Shown here: piece by piece, positions 34,449 through 43,078 of the stretch
Position numbering within the stretch: position 1 is the stretch's first letter
Layout: each line of letters opens with the position of its first letter
DNA from: Cetobacterium sp. ZOR0034
Lineage (GTDB): Bacteria; Fusobacteriota; Fusobacteriia; Fusobacteriales; Fusobacteriaceae
Assembly: GCF_000799075.1 (NCBI RefSeq)
Contig: NZ_JTLI01000007.1
Span: 1 to 64,000, forward strand
Length of the DNA: 64,000 nucleotides
Direction of reading: 5' to 3'
Made by a program: the position numbers and the translations under genes
Notes under the pieces: model-generated
Told to the model about the DNA's origin: nothing
The model's database searches: none
What the model saw: only the letters and a program-made list of their open reading frames with translations

Positions 34449-35057
34449 ATGAATAAAATAATGAATTATATAAGTTTATTTAAATTAGACGACATTTTAA
34501 CAAAAGAAGTTCAAGAAAAACTTCATCTTAAACATTATAAAAAAGGAGAGTATATTTTAGAAGCTCACAAAGGAACGAATAGTATTTATTTTATCGTTGA
34601 AGGAACTGTTGAAGTTTCATGTATATTAGATAATGGGAATCAAGTGTGTTTAAATATATTAAAACCTTTAGAAATTTTTGGTGATATTGAATTTATTAAC
34701 AAGCAAGAAGTTCTTTTTGATGTTGTAGCCAAAAGTGACGTGAGCGTTATTCTTCTTCCTTTTATAATTGCTAGAGAACTCTTAAATGAAAATATACATT
34801 TTTGGAAATTTTTAGCTATAGAAGGAAATAAAAAATTATTAAATACAAATAAAGCTATTTTTTACAAAAGTACTTTAAAAGCTAAAGATATTTTCTTAAA
34901 ATATATTGAAGATAATGACGGAGAGATTATATTTAAATCTCTAGATGAACTTTCTGGTAGACTAAATATAAGTTATCGAAATTTAACAAGAATAATCGCT
35001 TTTTATGTTAAAAATAAAACTATTTTCAAAGATAGAAATTCTATCAAAATGTTATAG
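34449..35057 (+). CDS. Second Crp/Fnr-like regulator
   Basis: This is a 202-residue protein with a cyclic-nucleotide-binding-type barrel (about 15-115, containing the FGDIEFINKQEVLFDVVA segment) and a C-terminal HTH. The recognition helix reads LNISYRNLTRIIAFYV and lacks the RETxSR pattern of the other regulator, so its site must differ. It is encoded 11 nt before an alcohol dehydrogenase and likely regulates it; that is inference. A near-palindrome, GGACATATGGCC (34422-34433), lies between the promoter region and the ribosome binding site. Confidence 0.8.
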   Translation: MNKIMNYISLFKLDDILTKEVQEKLHLKHYKKGEYILEAHKGTNSIYFIVEGTVEVSCILDNGNQVCLNILKPLEIFGDIEFINKQEVLFDVVAKSDVSVILLPFIIARELLNENIHFWKFLAIEGNKKLLNTNKAIFYKSTLKAKDIFLKYIEDNDGEIIFKSLDELSGRLNISYRNLTRIIAFYVKNKTIFKDRNSIKML

Positions 35058-35068
35058 AGGAGGGGTTT

Positions 35069-36241
35069 ATGAAAAATTTTATTTATGATGTTCCTACTAA
35101 AATATTATTTGGAGAAGGTCAAGTTTCAAATGTAGGTAAAGAGGTTAAGAAATATGCCTCAAGAGTACTACTTCTTTATGGAAAAAATAGTATTAAAAAA
35201 AATGGATTGTATGATGAAGTTTTAAAAAGATTAACTGATGAAAATATTGAAGTTATTGAACTTTCAGGAGTAGATCCAAATCCTAGAATTGAAACAGTTA
35301 GAGAAGGTGCTGATCTTTGTAGAAGATATAAATTAGACCTTATTTTAGCTGTTGGAGGTGGAAGTACTATTGACTGTGCTAAAGGAATAGCTGCTCAAAC
35401 TAAATATCACGGAGATATTTGGCAGGACCTTTGTGTGGATAAAAAATTTCATCTTTTAACTGAAGCACTTCCGATTGCATCAATCTTAACTCTTGCCGCT
35501 ACTGGAAGTGAAATGAATGGAAATAGTGTTTTATCAAATCCAAACGAAAATCTAAAATTAGGTTTTGGAAGTTATATTTTAAGACCTGTTTTTTCTATTT
35601 TAGATCCTGTTTACACATTTACAGTTAATAAATATCAAACTGCTGCAGGAGTTGTAGATATAATGAGTCACCTTTTTGAACAATATTTTTCACCTGACAA
35701 AAAAGGATATCTACAAGCTAGAATAATGGAGGGTTTACTTAAAACTGTTATTCATTATGGGCCTATCGCATATGAAAATCCTACTGACTATGAAGCTAGA
35801 GCCAACATCATGTGGGCAAGTTCTCTCTCTTTAAATGGACTCACTTCATCTGGAAAAGAATCAACAGATTGGGCAACTCATCAAATTGAACATGAATTAA
35901 GTGCTAAATATGACATCACTCACGGTATTGGTCTTGGTATCTTAACACCTTACTGGATGGAATATGTTTTAGATAAAGAGAATGTTCATAGATTTGTAGA
36001 TTATGCTAACAATGTTTGGGGGATTTTTGAAGATGATGACTTTGAAGTTGCAAGAAAAGTTATTCAAAAAACTAGAGAGTTTTTCAACTCACTTGATGTA
36101 CCTTCAACTTTAGCTGAAGTGGATATTGATAGCTCAAAACTTGAGGAGATGGCTGCAGGAGCAACTAGGTTAGGACCGATTGGAACTATGAAAAAATTAG
36201 AATTTAAAGATGTTTTAGAAATTTTAAGTTCAGCTCTTTAA
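35069..36241 (+). CDS. Iron-containing alcohol dehydrogenase (butanol dehydrogenase type)
   Basis: This 390-residue type III alcohol dehydrogenase is a fermentative NAD(P)H-dependent aldehyde reductase. The nucleotide-binding GGGSTIDCAKGIA (about residues 94-106) is present, as are iron ligands in DIMSHLFEQYF (about 195-205) and the two histidine motifs WATHQIEHELS and ITHGIGLGI. It is closest by motif to BdhA/YqhD-type enzymes, with TGSEMNGNSVLSN as in that group. A Crp-like regulator gene is directly upstream in the same operon. Confidence 0.9.
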   Translation: MKNFIYDVPTKILFGEGQVSNVGKEVKKYASRVLLLYGKNSIKKNGLYDEVLKRLTDENIEVIELSGVDPNPRIETVREGADLCRRYKLDLILAVGGGSTIDCAKGIAAQTKYHGDIWQDLCVDKKFHLLTEALPIASILTLAATGSEMNGNSVLSNPNENLKLGFGSYILRPVFSILDPVYTFTVNKYQTAAGVVDIMSHLFEQYFSPDKKGYLQARIMEGLLKTVIHYGPIAYENPTDYEARANIMWASSLSLNGLTSSGKESTDWATHQIEHELSAKYDITHGIGLGILTPYWMEYVLDKENVHRFVDYANNVWGIFEDDDFEVARKVIQKTREFFNSLDVPSTLAEVDIDSSKLEEMAAGATRLGPIGTMKKLEFKDVLEILSSAL

Positions 36242-36256
36242 AAAATTATAAAAATA

Positions 36257-36293
36257 AAAGCACAGAGAACTTCATTTTCTTCATCTGTGCTTT
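36257..36293. terminator. Bidirectional terminator between alcohol dehydrogenase and siderophore operon
   Basis: A 10-bp stem (36257-36266 with 36284-36293) with T and A tails lies between converging units. Confidence 0.85.
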
Positions 36294-36308
36294 TTGTTTT
36301 TTATTTAA

Positions 36309-37238
36309 TTATTTTAATCCAGCTTTTACTTCATCAATCATTTTTTGAGTAGTTTTTATACCACCTGTTGCAGTGTACCAAATCTCTGCATCCAAGAAAA
36401 TGATATTTCCGTTCTTATAAGCATCTGTTGCTTTTATAATATCATTATCAAAAGCCTTATTAGCCGATACATCTCCGCCATTTACAGCACTTCTATCTAC
36501 AACAAATATATAATTTGGATTTTTCTCTAATATATATTCAAAGTTTATCTTACTTCCATGAGTAGAAGCTCCTATATCTCCAACTGTTTTGAATCCCATA
36601 TGGTCATGAACGATTGCAAATCTAGATTTTAAACCATAAGCTGATAGCTTTCCATTATTTGAAAGAACAACTAAAGCATTTAAATCTTTAGATTCCACTT
36701 TATCTTTGATCTCTTTTAAATTAGTCTCTATAGTTGCTAACTCTTTATTAAGCTCAGTGTTTTTAGAGAAAATATCTCCCATCATCTTTACATTTACTTT
36801 TAAAGCCTCTAAGTAATCATCTCCTGTTGTTGTCAGTCCCACTGTTGGAGCAATTTTAGATAATTGCTCATAGAAAGGTTCTTGTCTTCCTGACACAATT
36901 ATTAAATCTGGCTTTAATTCATATATTTTTTCTAAGTTAGGATCTTTAAGTCCACCAATATTTATGTACTTCTCATCTTTGAATTTATCTAAAAATTTAG
37001 GTAAACTATCTTTTGGCAATCCTATAATTTCAATTCCTACAGTATCTAACATATCTACAATTCCATAGTCAAATACAATTACTTTTGTTGGATTCTTTGG
37101 AACTTCAGTGCTTCCCATAACATGGTTAATTGTTATTTTTTCTACATTTGAAGTTTCATTTGACTCTCCTGTTAAATAGAAGAACGCTCCTATACAAACT
37201 GCTATAACTACTGCTAATAAAGCTAATATCTTTTTCAT
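36309..37238 (-). CDS. Iron-siderophore ABC transporter substrate-binding protein
   Basis: This is a helical-backbone (class III) solute-binding protein, 309 aa from ATG 37238 behind GGAGGGA; the frame is open 23 codons upstream inside the ATPase gene. The N-terminal hydrophobic segment ILALLAVVIAVCIGAFFYL ends near a cysteine (IAVC), which is not a canonical lipobox, so it may be an uncleaved anchor. The mature sequence VPKNPTKVIVFDYGIVDMLDTVGI and GGLKDPNLEKIYELKPDLII match the YclQ/CeuE-type catechol-siderophore receptors. It is last of four genes: permease, permease, ATPase, receptor, the same order as yclNOPQ. Confidence 0.88.
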   Translation of the reverse strand: MKKILALLAVVIAVCIGAFFYLTGESNETSNVEKITINHVMGSTEVPKNPTKVIVFDYGIVDMLDTVGIEIIGLPKDSLPKFLDKFKDEKYINIGGLKDPNLEKIYELKPDLIIVSGRQEPFYEQLSKIAPTVGLTTTGDDYLEALKVNVKMMGDIFSKNTELNKELATIETNLKEIKDKVESKDLNALVVLSNNGKLSAYGLKSRFAIVHDHMGFKTVGDIGASTHGSKINFEYILEKNPNYIFVVDRSAVNGGDVSANKAFDNDIIKATDAYKNGNIIFLDAEIWYTATGGIKTTQKMIDEVKAGLK

Positions 37239-37248
37239 TTTATCCCTC

Positions 37249-38004
37249 CTAGAAGTAAACACATATATTTTTATTGTTAATCTCTTGAATATGGAACGGC
37301 ATCTCATAAAGCTTTTCTAAAGTTTCTTTTACAACAACATTTTGAGTTTTATCCATATGTTTCATTTTTCCATTTTTCATTGCTAAAATATAATCTGAAT
37401 ACACTGATGTAAAGTTTATATCGTGCATTACTATAACTATTGTTTTATTAAAATCTTTTACAAGTCTGTGTAAAATTTTCATCATAGCCACCGAACTCTT
37501 CATATCCAAATTATTTAATGGTTCATCTAAAAGTATATATTTTGTATTTTGAGCAATTGTCATAGCTATATAAGCTCTTTGTCTTTGCCCTCCACTTAAT
37601 TCATCTAAATACTTGTCTCTGAACTCTCCTAAATTCATATATTCGATTGCTTCTTCAATAACTTTTTTATCTTCAGCATTCAATCTTCCACCACTGTGAG
37701 GAAATCTTCCAAATGAAATTAACTCGTAAACTGTAAGTCTTACATTTGTGGTATTTTCTTGTTTTAGAGTAGCCATTGTTTTTGCTAATTCTGCTTTATC
37801 CCATTCTGTAATAGATTTCCCATCTATTATTATCTCTCCAGAATCTAAAGGAGTTAAACGACTTATCATATTCAACAATGTACTCTTTCCTGCACCATTT
37901 GGTCCTATGATACATGTTATCTTCCCTTCTGGAATATCTGTGCTTACACTATTTACAACCGGTTTTAATCTGTATGTTTTACTGACATTTTTTATCTCTA
38001 TCAT
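37249..38004 (-). CDS. Iron-siderophore ABC transporter ATPase
   Basis: This is the 251-residue ATPase of the four-gene siderophore importer. Walker A GPNGAGKST, signature LSGGQRQRAYIAMTIAQ, Walker B YILLDEPLNNLD and the H-loop VMHDINF are complete. The protein belongs to the FepC/BtuD-like class. It lies 1 bp after the preceding permease gene. Confidence 0.93.
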   Translation of the reverse strand: MIEIKNVSKTYRLKPVVNSVSTDIPEGKITCIIGPNGAGKSTLLNMISRLTPLDSGEIIIDGKSITEWDKAELAKTMATLKQENTTNVRLTVYELISFGRFPHSGGRLNAEDKKVIEEAIEYMNLGEFRDKYLDELSGGQRQRAYIAMTIAQNTKYILLDEPLNNLDMKSSVAMMKILHRLVKDFNKTIVIVMHDINFTSVYSDYILAMKNGKMKHMDKTQNVVVKETLEKLYEMPFHIQEINNKNICVYF

Positions 38005-38005
38005 C

Positions 38006-38974
38006 TTATCCTACTCTCCTCTCTTTCAATAGAATCCATAACAAGTACATTCCACCAACGAAATTGATTATTGTACCTACTGGGAAACTATTATTAAATA
38101 CTCTTTCAACTATTATCTGTCCAACTATTAAAGAGAGTATACTCATAAAAATAGATCCCATCACTAAATATTTATGTTTGTAAGTTTTAAGCAACTCTTT
38201 TGAAATATTTACAGTTAAAAGTCCTAAAAAAACTACTGGTCCTACTAAAGCTGTAGAAATTGAAACTAGAATTCCCACTATTGTTAAATTTTTTCTTAAA
38301 AGTTTCTTGTAATCTAAACCTAAATTTATAGATTGACTATATCCTAAACTCATAACATCTAAAGTTCTCATATCATTTTTCAACCAGAAAAATACAAGTC
38401 CTACTATTATATAAGCTATTAGTAATAAAGTGGTATTAACTCTGCTGTAACTCGCAAATAAACTACTCTGTAAAATTAGAAATTCATCTGGATCCATTAC
38501 CATCTGAATTCCGCTCGATAAACTATCTAAAAATGTTCCTACAATCATTCCAATCAAAATCATATAAAGAAGTTTTCCTTTACTTTTTCCCGTAAAAAAT
38601 TTCTGAAGGAAAATACTTATCATAATCATAAGTCCAATTGTTATAAAAAACTTTGGAATTGGTGCTGTTAACACAGGAATCATTCTTCTAAAAATAAAGA
38701 TTGTCATTGTTTGTAAAAATACATACATTGAATCTAATCCCATCACACTCGGAGTTAGAATTCTACTATCGGTAACTGTTTGGAATATCAATGTAGATAT
38801 TGCAACACATGTCCCACTTAAAATTATTGCTAATATTTTTATACTTCTTGTAGATATAAGATATCTAAAATTACTTTTATTTACACCTATCAGTAGGAAA
38901 AGAGCTATCCCTATTAATACTCCCACTAAAAGACCAAATAAAATATTTTCTATTCTTTTCTCTTTACTCTTCAA
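38006..38974 (-). CDS. Iron-siderophore ABC transporter permease (second)
   Basis: This FecCD-family permease, 322 aa, has eight to ten TM segments. The GTCVAISTLIFQTVTDSRILTPSVMGLDS region (about 55-83) and GPVVFLGLLTVNISKELLKTY (about 242-262), the ATPase-coupling segment, are present. It overlaps the first permease by 11 nt and would pair with it as a heterodimer. Confidence 0.92.
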   Translation of the reverse strand: MKSKEKRIENILFGLLVGVLIGIALFLLIGVNKSNFRYLISTRSIKILAIILSGTCVAISTLIFQTVTDSRILTPSVMGLDSMYVFLQTMTIFIFRRMIPVLTAPIPKFFITIGLMIMISIFLQKFFTGKSKGKLLYMILIGMIVGTFLDSLSSGIQMVMDPDEFLILQSSLFASYSRVNTTLLLIAYIIVGLVFFWLKNDMRTLDVMSLGYSQSINLGLDYKKLLRKNLTIVGILVSISTALVGPVVFLGLLTVNISKELLKTYKHKYLVMGSIFMSILSLIVGQIIVERVFNNSFPVGTIINFVGGMYLLWILLKERRVG

Positions 38975-39917
38975 AATTTAACCTCCTAAGTATCATAGCT
39001 AAGAATATTCCACTACCGAATACTCCTGTTATCATTCCTATCGGAATCTCATGAGGATATATAACCAATCTTCCTAATATATCACAGAACAGAAGGAACA
39101 AACTTCCTAGAGCTCCTGTTATATATAGATTTTTCGAAAGATTATCTCCGAAGAACATAGAAACTATATTTGGAATAATTAATCCTAAGAATGGTATTCC
39201 TCCTATCGTTATCATTACTAATGAAGATATGAAACAAACCAAAACTAATCCAATATTTACAATAAATTTATAATTTATTCCCAGATTTATTGCAAACTCC
39301 TCTCCCATTCCTGAGATCGTAAATTGCTTTGAATAAAAGAAAGCAATTAATACTAAAGGAATTGTTATATATAATAGTTCATAATTTCCTTTTAATACGC
39401 CTGAAAAATCACCAAAAAGCCAACTGTTAATACTTTGAATCAAATCACCTTTGTAGGCAAAGAACATTGTTATAGAGCTTAGTATTCCACTTATCATCAT
39501 TCCAATCAATGGTACTAAAGCATTGTCCTTTATTTTTATCTTCCTAACTATTCCTAAGAAAAGGAAAGTTCCTCCTATCGAGAATATAGTTGCGATTAAC
39601 ATCTTAAATATAATCGATTCTCTTGGAAAAAATACTAAACCTACCAAAATCCCTAATTTTGAAGAGTCAGCAGTTCCTGCAGTTGTAGGAGATACAAATT
39701 TATTCATAGTAAGTTGCTGCATAATTAAACCACAAATGCTCATCCCAAATCCCGCTGTCACAATACTTATTGTTCTTGGAACTCTACTTAAAAATATTAT
39801 ATTGTTACTATTAGTTCCTACAACAAAAATATCTGACAGATTAACTGTTGCTACACCTAAAAAAATAGAGGCTATTGATAGAAAAATGATAAATGTTGTT
39901 ATTGTAAAGTTTTTCAT
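38964..39917 (-). CDS. Iron-siderophore ABC transporter permease (first)
   Basis: This FecCD-family permease, 317 aa, is the first gene of the operon. It carries the signature regions RVPRTISIVTAGFGMSICGLIMQQL (about 45-69) and GIPFLGLIIPNIVSMFFGDN (about 235-254). It forms the membrane channel with the second permease. GAGGAG precedes the ATG, and a strong promoter lies 40 bp upstream. Confidence 0.92.
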   Translation of the reverse strand: MKNFTITTFIIFLSIASIFLGVATVNLSDIFVVGTNSNNIIFLSRVPRTISIVTAGFGMSICGLIMQQLTMNKFVSPTTAGTADSSKLGILVGLVFFPRESIIFKMLIATIFSIGGTFLFLGIVRKIKIKDNALVPLIGMMISGILSSITMFFAYKGDLIQSINSWLFGDFSGVLKGNYELLYITIPLVLIAFFYSKQFTISGMGEEFAINLGINYKFIVNIGLVLVCFISSLVMITIGGIPFLGLIIPNIVSMFFGDNLSKNLYITGALGSLFLLFCDILGRLVIYPHEIPIGMITGVFGSGIFLAMILRRLNFEE

Positions 39918-39954
39918 TTAATCTCCTCTTTTGATATTTTGTTTTACAAATTAA

Positions 39955-39982
39955 ATTATAGCAAAAGATTATGCTTTGTCAA
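39955..39982 (-). promoter_or_regulatory. Promoter of the siderophore transporter operon
   Basis: On the minus strand, TTGACA (39982-39977) and TATAAT (39960-39955) match consensus exactly, with a 16-bp spacer. GCA-N8-TGC between them is a weak dyad; I see no classical Fur box. Confidence 0.85.
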
Positions 39983-40046
39983 CAATAAACTTTCAATTTC
40001 AAACTATTTTCTTTATTTTTTTTATCAACAATTTTTATATATAAAA

Positions 40047-40070
40047 AAAAGCCCTATTTAAAGGGCTTTT
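40047..40070 (-). terminator. Intrinsic terminator of the diguanylate cyclase gene
   Basis: A 9-bp stem, AAAAGCCCT with AGGGCTTTT, closes a 6-nt loop. On the minus strand eight T follow. Confidence 0.88.
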
Positions 40071-40088
40071 AATATAACTTTCATCACA

Positions 40089-41198
40089 TCAATTAATTTT
40101 TTCTTTTTTTATTTTATATAACTCAACATCGGCTCTTTTATAGAAAGCGTCTAATTTTTCTGCGCTCTTTCTTTGAACTAACCCAGCACTAATCTCAAAA
40201 GAAAACTCTTCGGTAATGTTTTGTTTTCTTATCTCACTTTCAACTCTTTGATAAACTCTCTTTAAATCCTCTAAATTTGATTCAATCACTATGCAAAGTT
40301 CATCTCCACCCATTCTTATTATATAATCACCATTTTTTCTGATACTATTTTTTAAAATAGTTGCTAATCTCTTTAATACTAAATCCCCTATGTCATGCCC
40401 TTTAGAATCGTTAATCTCCTTAAATTTATCGATATCTATAAGCATCATTGAAAATATTGAGCTAGTTTTTTCTTCAAAAATACTTCTTAATCTCTCTTCA
40501 TAAAAGTTTCTATTGTAAGTTCCTGTCAGTATATCTTTATAAGCTTTCTCTTTTAAATCTAAACTTCTTTTTTTAGATTCTGTAATCTCTTTTACCATTG
40601 CCAAAATACCATACTCATCATTTTCTAAATCTACTCTTGATTTAAAAGTTTGATACCATCTTCCATCTAGATATTCCTCTTCATAAAAGTTTCCTTTTTC
40701 AAAAGCAATTTCATTGTTTTCTAAACACTTCTTAGCCATTGCCTCTGGAAAAAATTCAATCTCTTTTTTCCCATATAACTCATTATTTGGAATATTTAAA
40801 TATTCTGCATATGCCTTATTAAAATACTCTAATCTTCCCTCTGAGTCTAAATAAAAAATAAATTCTTGAACAGTATCTAACATTGCAACTAACTTATTTT
40901 GACTTTTCGATTTCTCTTCTAAATCTTTTTCTAATTTTTTTAAATCACTGACATCATGAAATTCTAAAAAAAGATATGCCTCACCATCTTTTTTTATTTC
41001 ACGCTGCTTTACTTTTAAATCAAATTTCGCTAACCTCTTTTTTAATGCCTCATTCATTTTTAAATATTTCAAATCTATTTCATTAAAATATTCTTTTAAA
41101 ATCTCTTTCATGTATCTGTTCAGGTATTTTACTTCAAACTCTTGATTTAAAATTAATACTCCAATTGTTAAGTTATCTAATAATAAATTTTCAAACAT
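40089..41198 (-). CDS. PAS-PAS-GGDEF diguanylate cyclase
   Basis: This is a soluble 369-residue sensor cyclase. The first PAS-like domain spans about residues 1-85, the second (AMLDTVQEFIFYLDSEGRLEYFN onwards) about 103-215, and GGDEF about 220-369. The active-site motif is RMGGDEL (GGDEL 297-301): the last phenylalanine is replaced by leucine, a conservative change that probably leaves activity. The usual RxxD inhibitory site is replaced by KxxD. Unlike the other cyclase in the window it has no EAL domain. It is a single-gene unit with terminators on both sides. Confidence 0.88.
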   Translation of the reverse strand: MFENLLLDNLTIGVLILNQEFEVKYLNRYMKEILKEYFNEIDLKYLKMNEALKKRLAKFDLKVKQREIKKDGEAYLFLEFHDVSDLKKLEKDLEEKSKSQNKLVAMLDTVQEFIFYLDSEGRLEYFNKAYAEYLNIPNNELYGKKEIEFFPEAMAKKCLENNEIAFEKGNFYEEEYLDGRWYQTFKSRVDLENDEYGILAMVKEITESKKRSLDLKEKAYKDILTGTYNRNFYEERLRSIFEEKTSSIFSMMLIDIDKFKEINDSKGHDIGDLVLKRLATILKNSIRKNGDYIIRMGGDELCIVIESNLEDLKRVYQRVESEIRKQNITEEFSFEISAGLVQRKSAEKLDAFYKRADVELYKIKKEKIN

Positions 41199-41266
41199 TC
41201 AATACCTCTTTAATACTTTTTATAATCTCTCGTGTAATATTGTAACACATTTTCAATAAAAAAAAC

Positions 41267-41295
41267 AGAGAAATGAAAATTAATTTCCTTTCTCT
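41267..41295. terminator. Terminator of the flavin lipoprotein gene
   Basis: A 12-bp stem with one mismatch (41267-41278 with 41284-41295) has eight A on the left, giving a T run on the minus strand, and T on the right. Confidence 0.78.
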
Positions 41296-41315
41296 ATTTT
41301 TTTGTTTTTTTTAAT

Positions 41316-42995
41316 TTATTTATTAATAAACTTAACTGCATTCTCTCCAGCTATACGACCGAAGATTACCGCAGCACTATATGCAGCACTACTGTTTGTA
41401 ACCTCTCCTGCAGCGAATAACCCTGGAACAATATCACCTTTTGTATTTAAAACTTCCGTTTTTTCATTGGCAACAACTCCACCTCTTGTCATATGAACTG
41501 CTGATTCAACTTGAACTCCATAGAAAGGTCCTTCAACTCTAAACTCTCTTTTAAATGGTTTTGCTCTAAATTGATCCTCTTGCTCTCCACGAATAGCACT
41601 ATTGAATCTATCTCTTGTCTCTACTAATTTATCTGCTGGAATACCTAATTTTCCTGCTAACTCTTCTAAGGTATCAGCTTTTACATGGTACCCTTTCGCT
41701 GTATGTTTTTGTAAACGGTAACTTCCATCAAATAAAGTTTGGTCATATATATAGAAAGCTTTTCCACCTGGTTGAGCTAATATCGTTTGAGCAGCTTCAA
41801 ATCTAGCATCTTTTGATATGTTCTCATTTAAGAATCTCTCTCCATTTGAATTTACAAGCATAAATCCATCTGATCCACCTGTTAAATCTCTAGTCGTTCT
41901 AACTATGAATGGAAATAAATTCAACTCCTCTAAATTGGCTAAAGCTATATCATTCTCTTCAAATACAGGTATAAAATCTCCTGTTGCTCCAAGCTGATTT
42001 GAAGTTTGTAACTTCTCTGTTCCTGGAGAATATTTTGCCAATAACTCTTTATTTGCTGAGAATCCTCCTGTTGCCATTACAACAGCTTTAGTATTTATAT
42101 CATAGAAGTTATTTCCATTTTGAACTTTGATTCCTTTAACCTCTCCATTTTCTATGATTAAATCAGTTCCTTTAGTTCCTGTTCTAATATCTATTCCTAA
42201 TTTTTTTGCTGTGGCTTCCATTCCATCTTGAACTTCTTCTCCAGCATAAGCATTACTTTTAGCCATATGACCTCTTTTTCCATAGTAATGCTCCAATTTT
42301 ATTCCCATAGATCTAAGCCATGTATCTAATTTATAAGCACCCTCTGCCTGAACTCTTGTTCTTTCAGGTGTATCCATCCAATTGCTATTATCTGCGATTA
42401 GTTTTTCAACTGAATCTTCTACTCCAGCATTTTTTTGAGCTTCAGAGTTTATTAAGTCGTAGAAGTTCATGTCATACTTTCCATTTCCACTTAATATATC
42501 TAACTTTTCTATTAATATTATATTTTTTAATCCGGCTTCTTTAGCTGATATAGCTGCCGCAAGACCCGCTGGTCCTCCACCTACTATAACTAAATCTGTT
42601 TTAACTGGTTCTAAAAATGCCACTGGCTGTTCTGGTCCCTTTGTATTGATAGTTATTCTTCCAAAATCTTTTCCACTCTCTTTAAGTGCTGCAGCTACTG
42701 CTCTTTTCACTCCTAAAGATGTGTATGTTGCTCCAGATACACTATCAACGATTGGAGATTGTGCTTTTAAAATTCTATCTTTTAGAATTGGGAATGTTCT
42801 TGAAATAATATGAGAAGTTTCATTATCAGAAACTAACTCAAGATTCTCAATTTTATCTCCCTTTGTCACAACGTTTACTTTAATCTCCCCAGAGAATCCA
42901 TTTCCTTTACCAATAACAGATTTCTCCTTTGTTCCGCAAGCTACTAACATTAAGCTTGCCAAAAGAATTGCTAATTTACACCTATTTACTTTCAT
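41316..42995 (-). CDS. FMN/FAD-binding lipoprotein, fumarate-reductase-like
   Basis: This 559-residue extracytoplasmic lipoprotein has a lipobox (LMLVAC, cysteine about 20). An FMN-binding domain follows (about 30-110) with the ApbE flavinylation motif SVSGATYTS. Then comes an FAD-binding fumarate reductase/succinate dehydrogenase-type domain (DLVIVGGGPAGLAAAISA at about 135-152). It lacks cytochrome c motifs, as in urocanate reductase-type proteins that receive electrons through FMN. The late active-site region reads GEVTNSSAAYSAAVIFGR instead of the usual GEVTGG-HG-NR-GG pattern, and the histidine motif reads HMTRGG. The acceptor may therefore differ from fumarate. Inferred role: terminal reductase of extracytoplasmic flavin-based respiration. 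Confidence 0.85.
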   Translation of the reverse strand: MKVNRCKLAILLASLMLVACGTKEKSVIGKGNGFSGEIKVNVVTKGDKIENLELVSDNETSHIISRTFPILKDRILKAQSPIVDSVSGATYTSLGVKRAVAAALKESGKDFGRITINTKGPEQPVAFLEPVKTDLVIVGGGPAGLAAAISAKEAGLKNIILIEKLDILSGNGKYDMNFYDLINSEAQKNAGVEDSVEKLIADNSNWMDTPERTRVQAEGAYKLDTWLRSMGIKLEHYYGKRGHMAKSNAYAGEEVQDGMEATAKKLGIDIRTGTKGTDLIIENGEVKGIKVQNGNNFYDINTKAVVMATGGFSANKELLAKYSPGTEKLQTSNQLGATGDFIPVFEENDIALANLEELNLFPFIVRTTRDLTGGSDGFMLVNSNGERFLNENISKDARFEAAQTILAQPGGKAFYIYDQTLFDGSYRLQKHTAKGYHVKADTLEELAGKLGIPADKLVETRDRFNSAIRGEQEDQFRAKPFKREFRVEGPFYGVQVESAVHMTRGGVVANEKTEVLNTKGDIVPGLFAAGEVTNSSAAYSAAVIFGRIAGENAVKFINK

Positions 42996-43078
42996 TATTA
43001 CCCCTTTATCATCTCTTTGAATAAATTTTCAAAGAAAATAATAACACATAATGACTTTTTTATCAATGTTTTTACTAT

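Noticed and set aside
39943-39990. Fur box upstream of the siderophore operon
   Set aside because: No stretch resembles the 19-bp Fur consensus or the 7-1-7 form on either strand.
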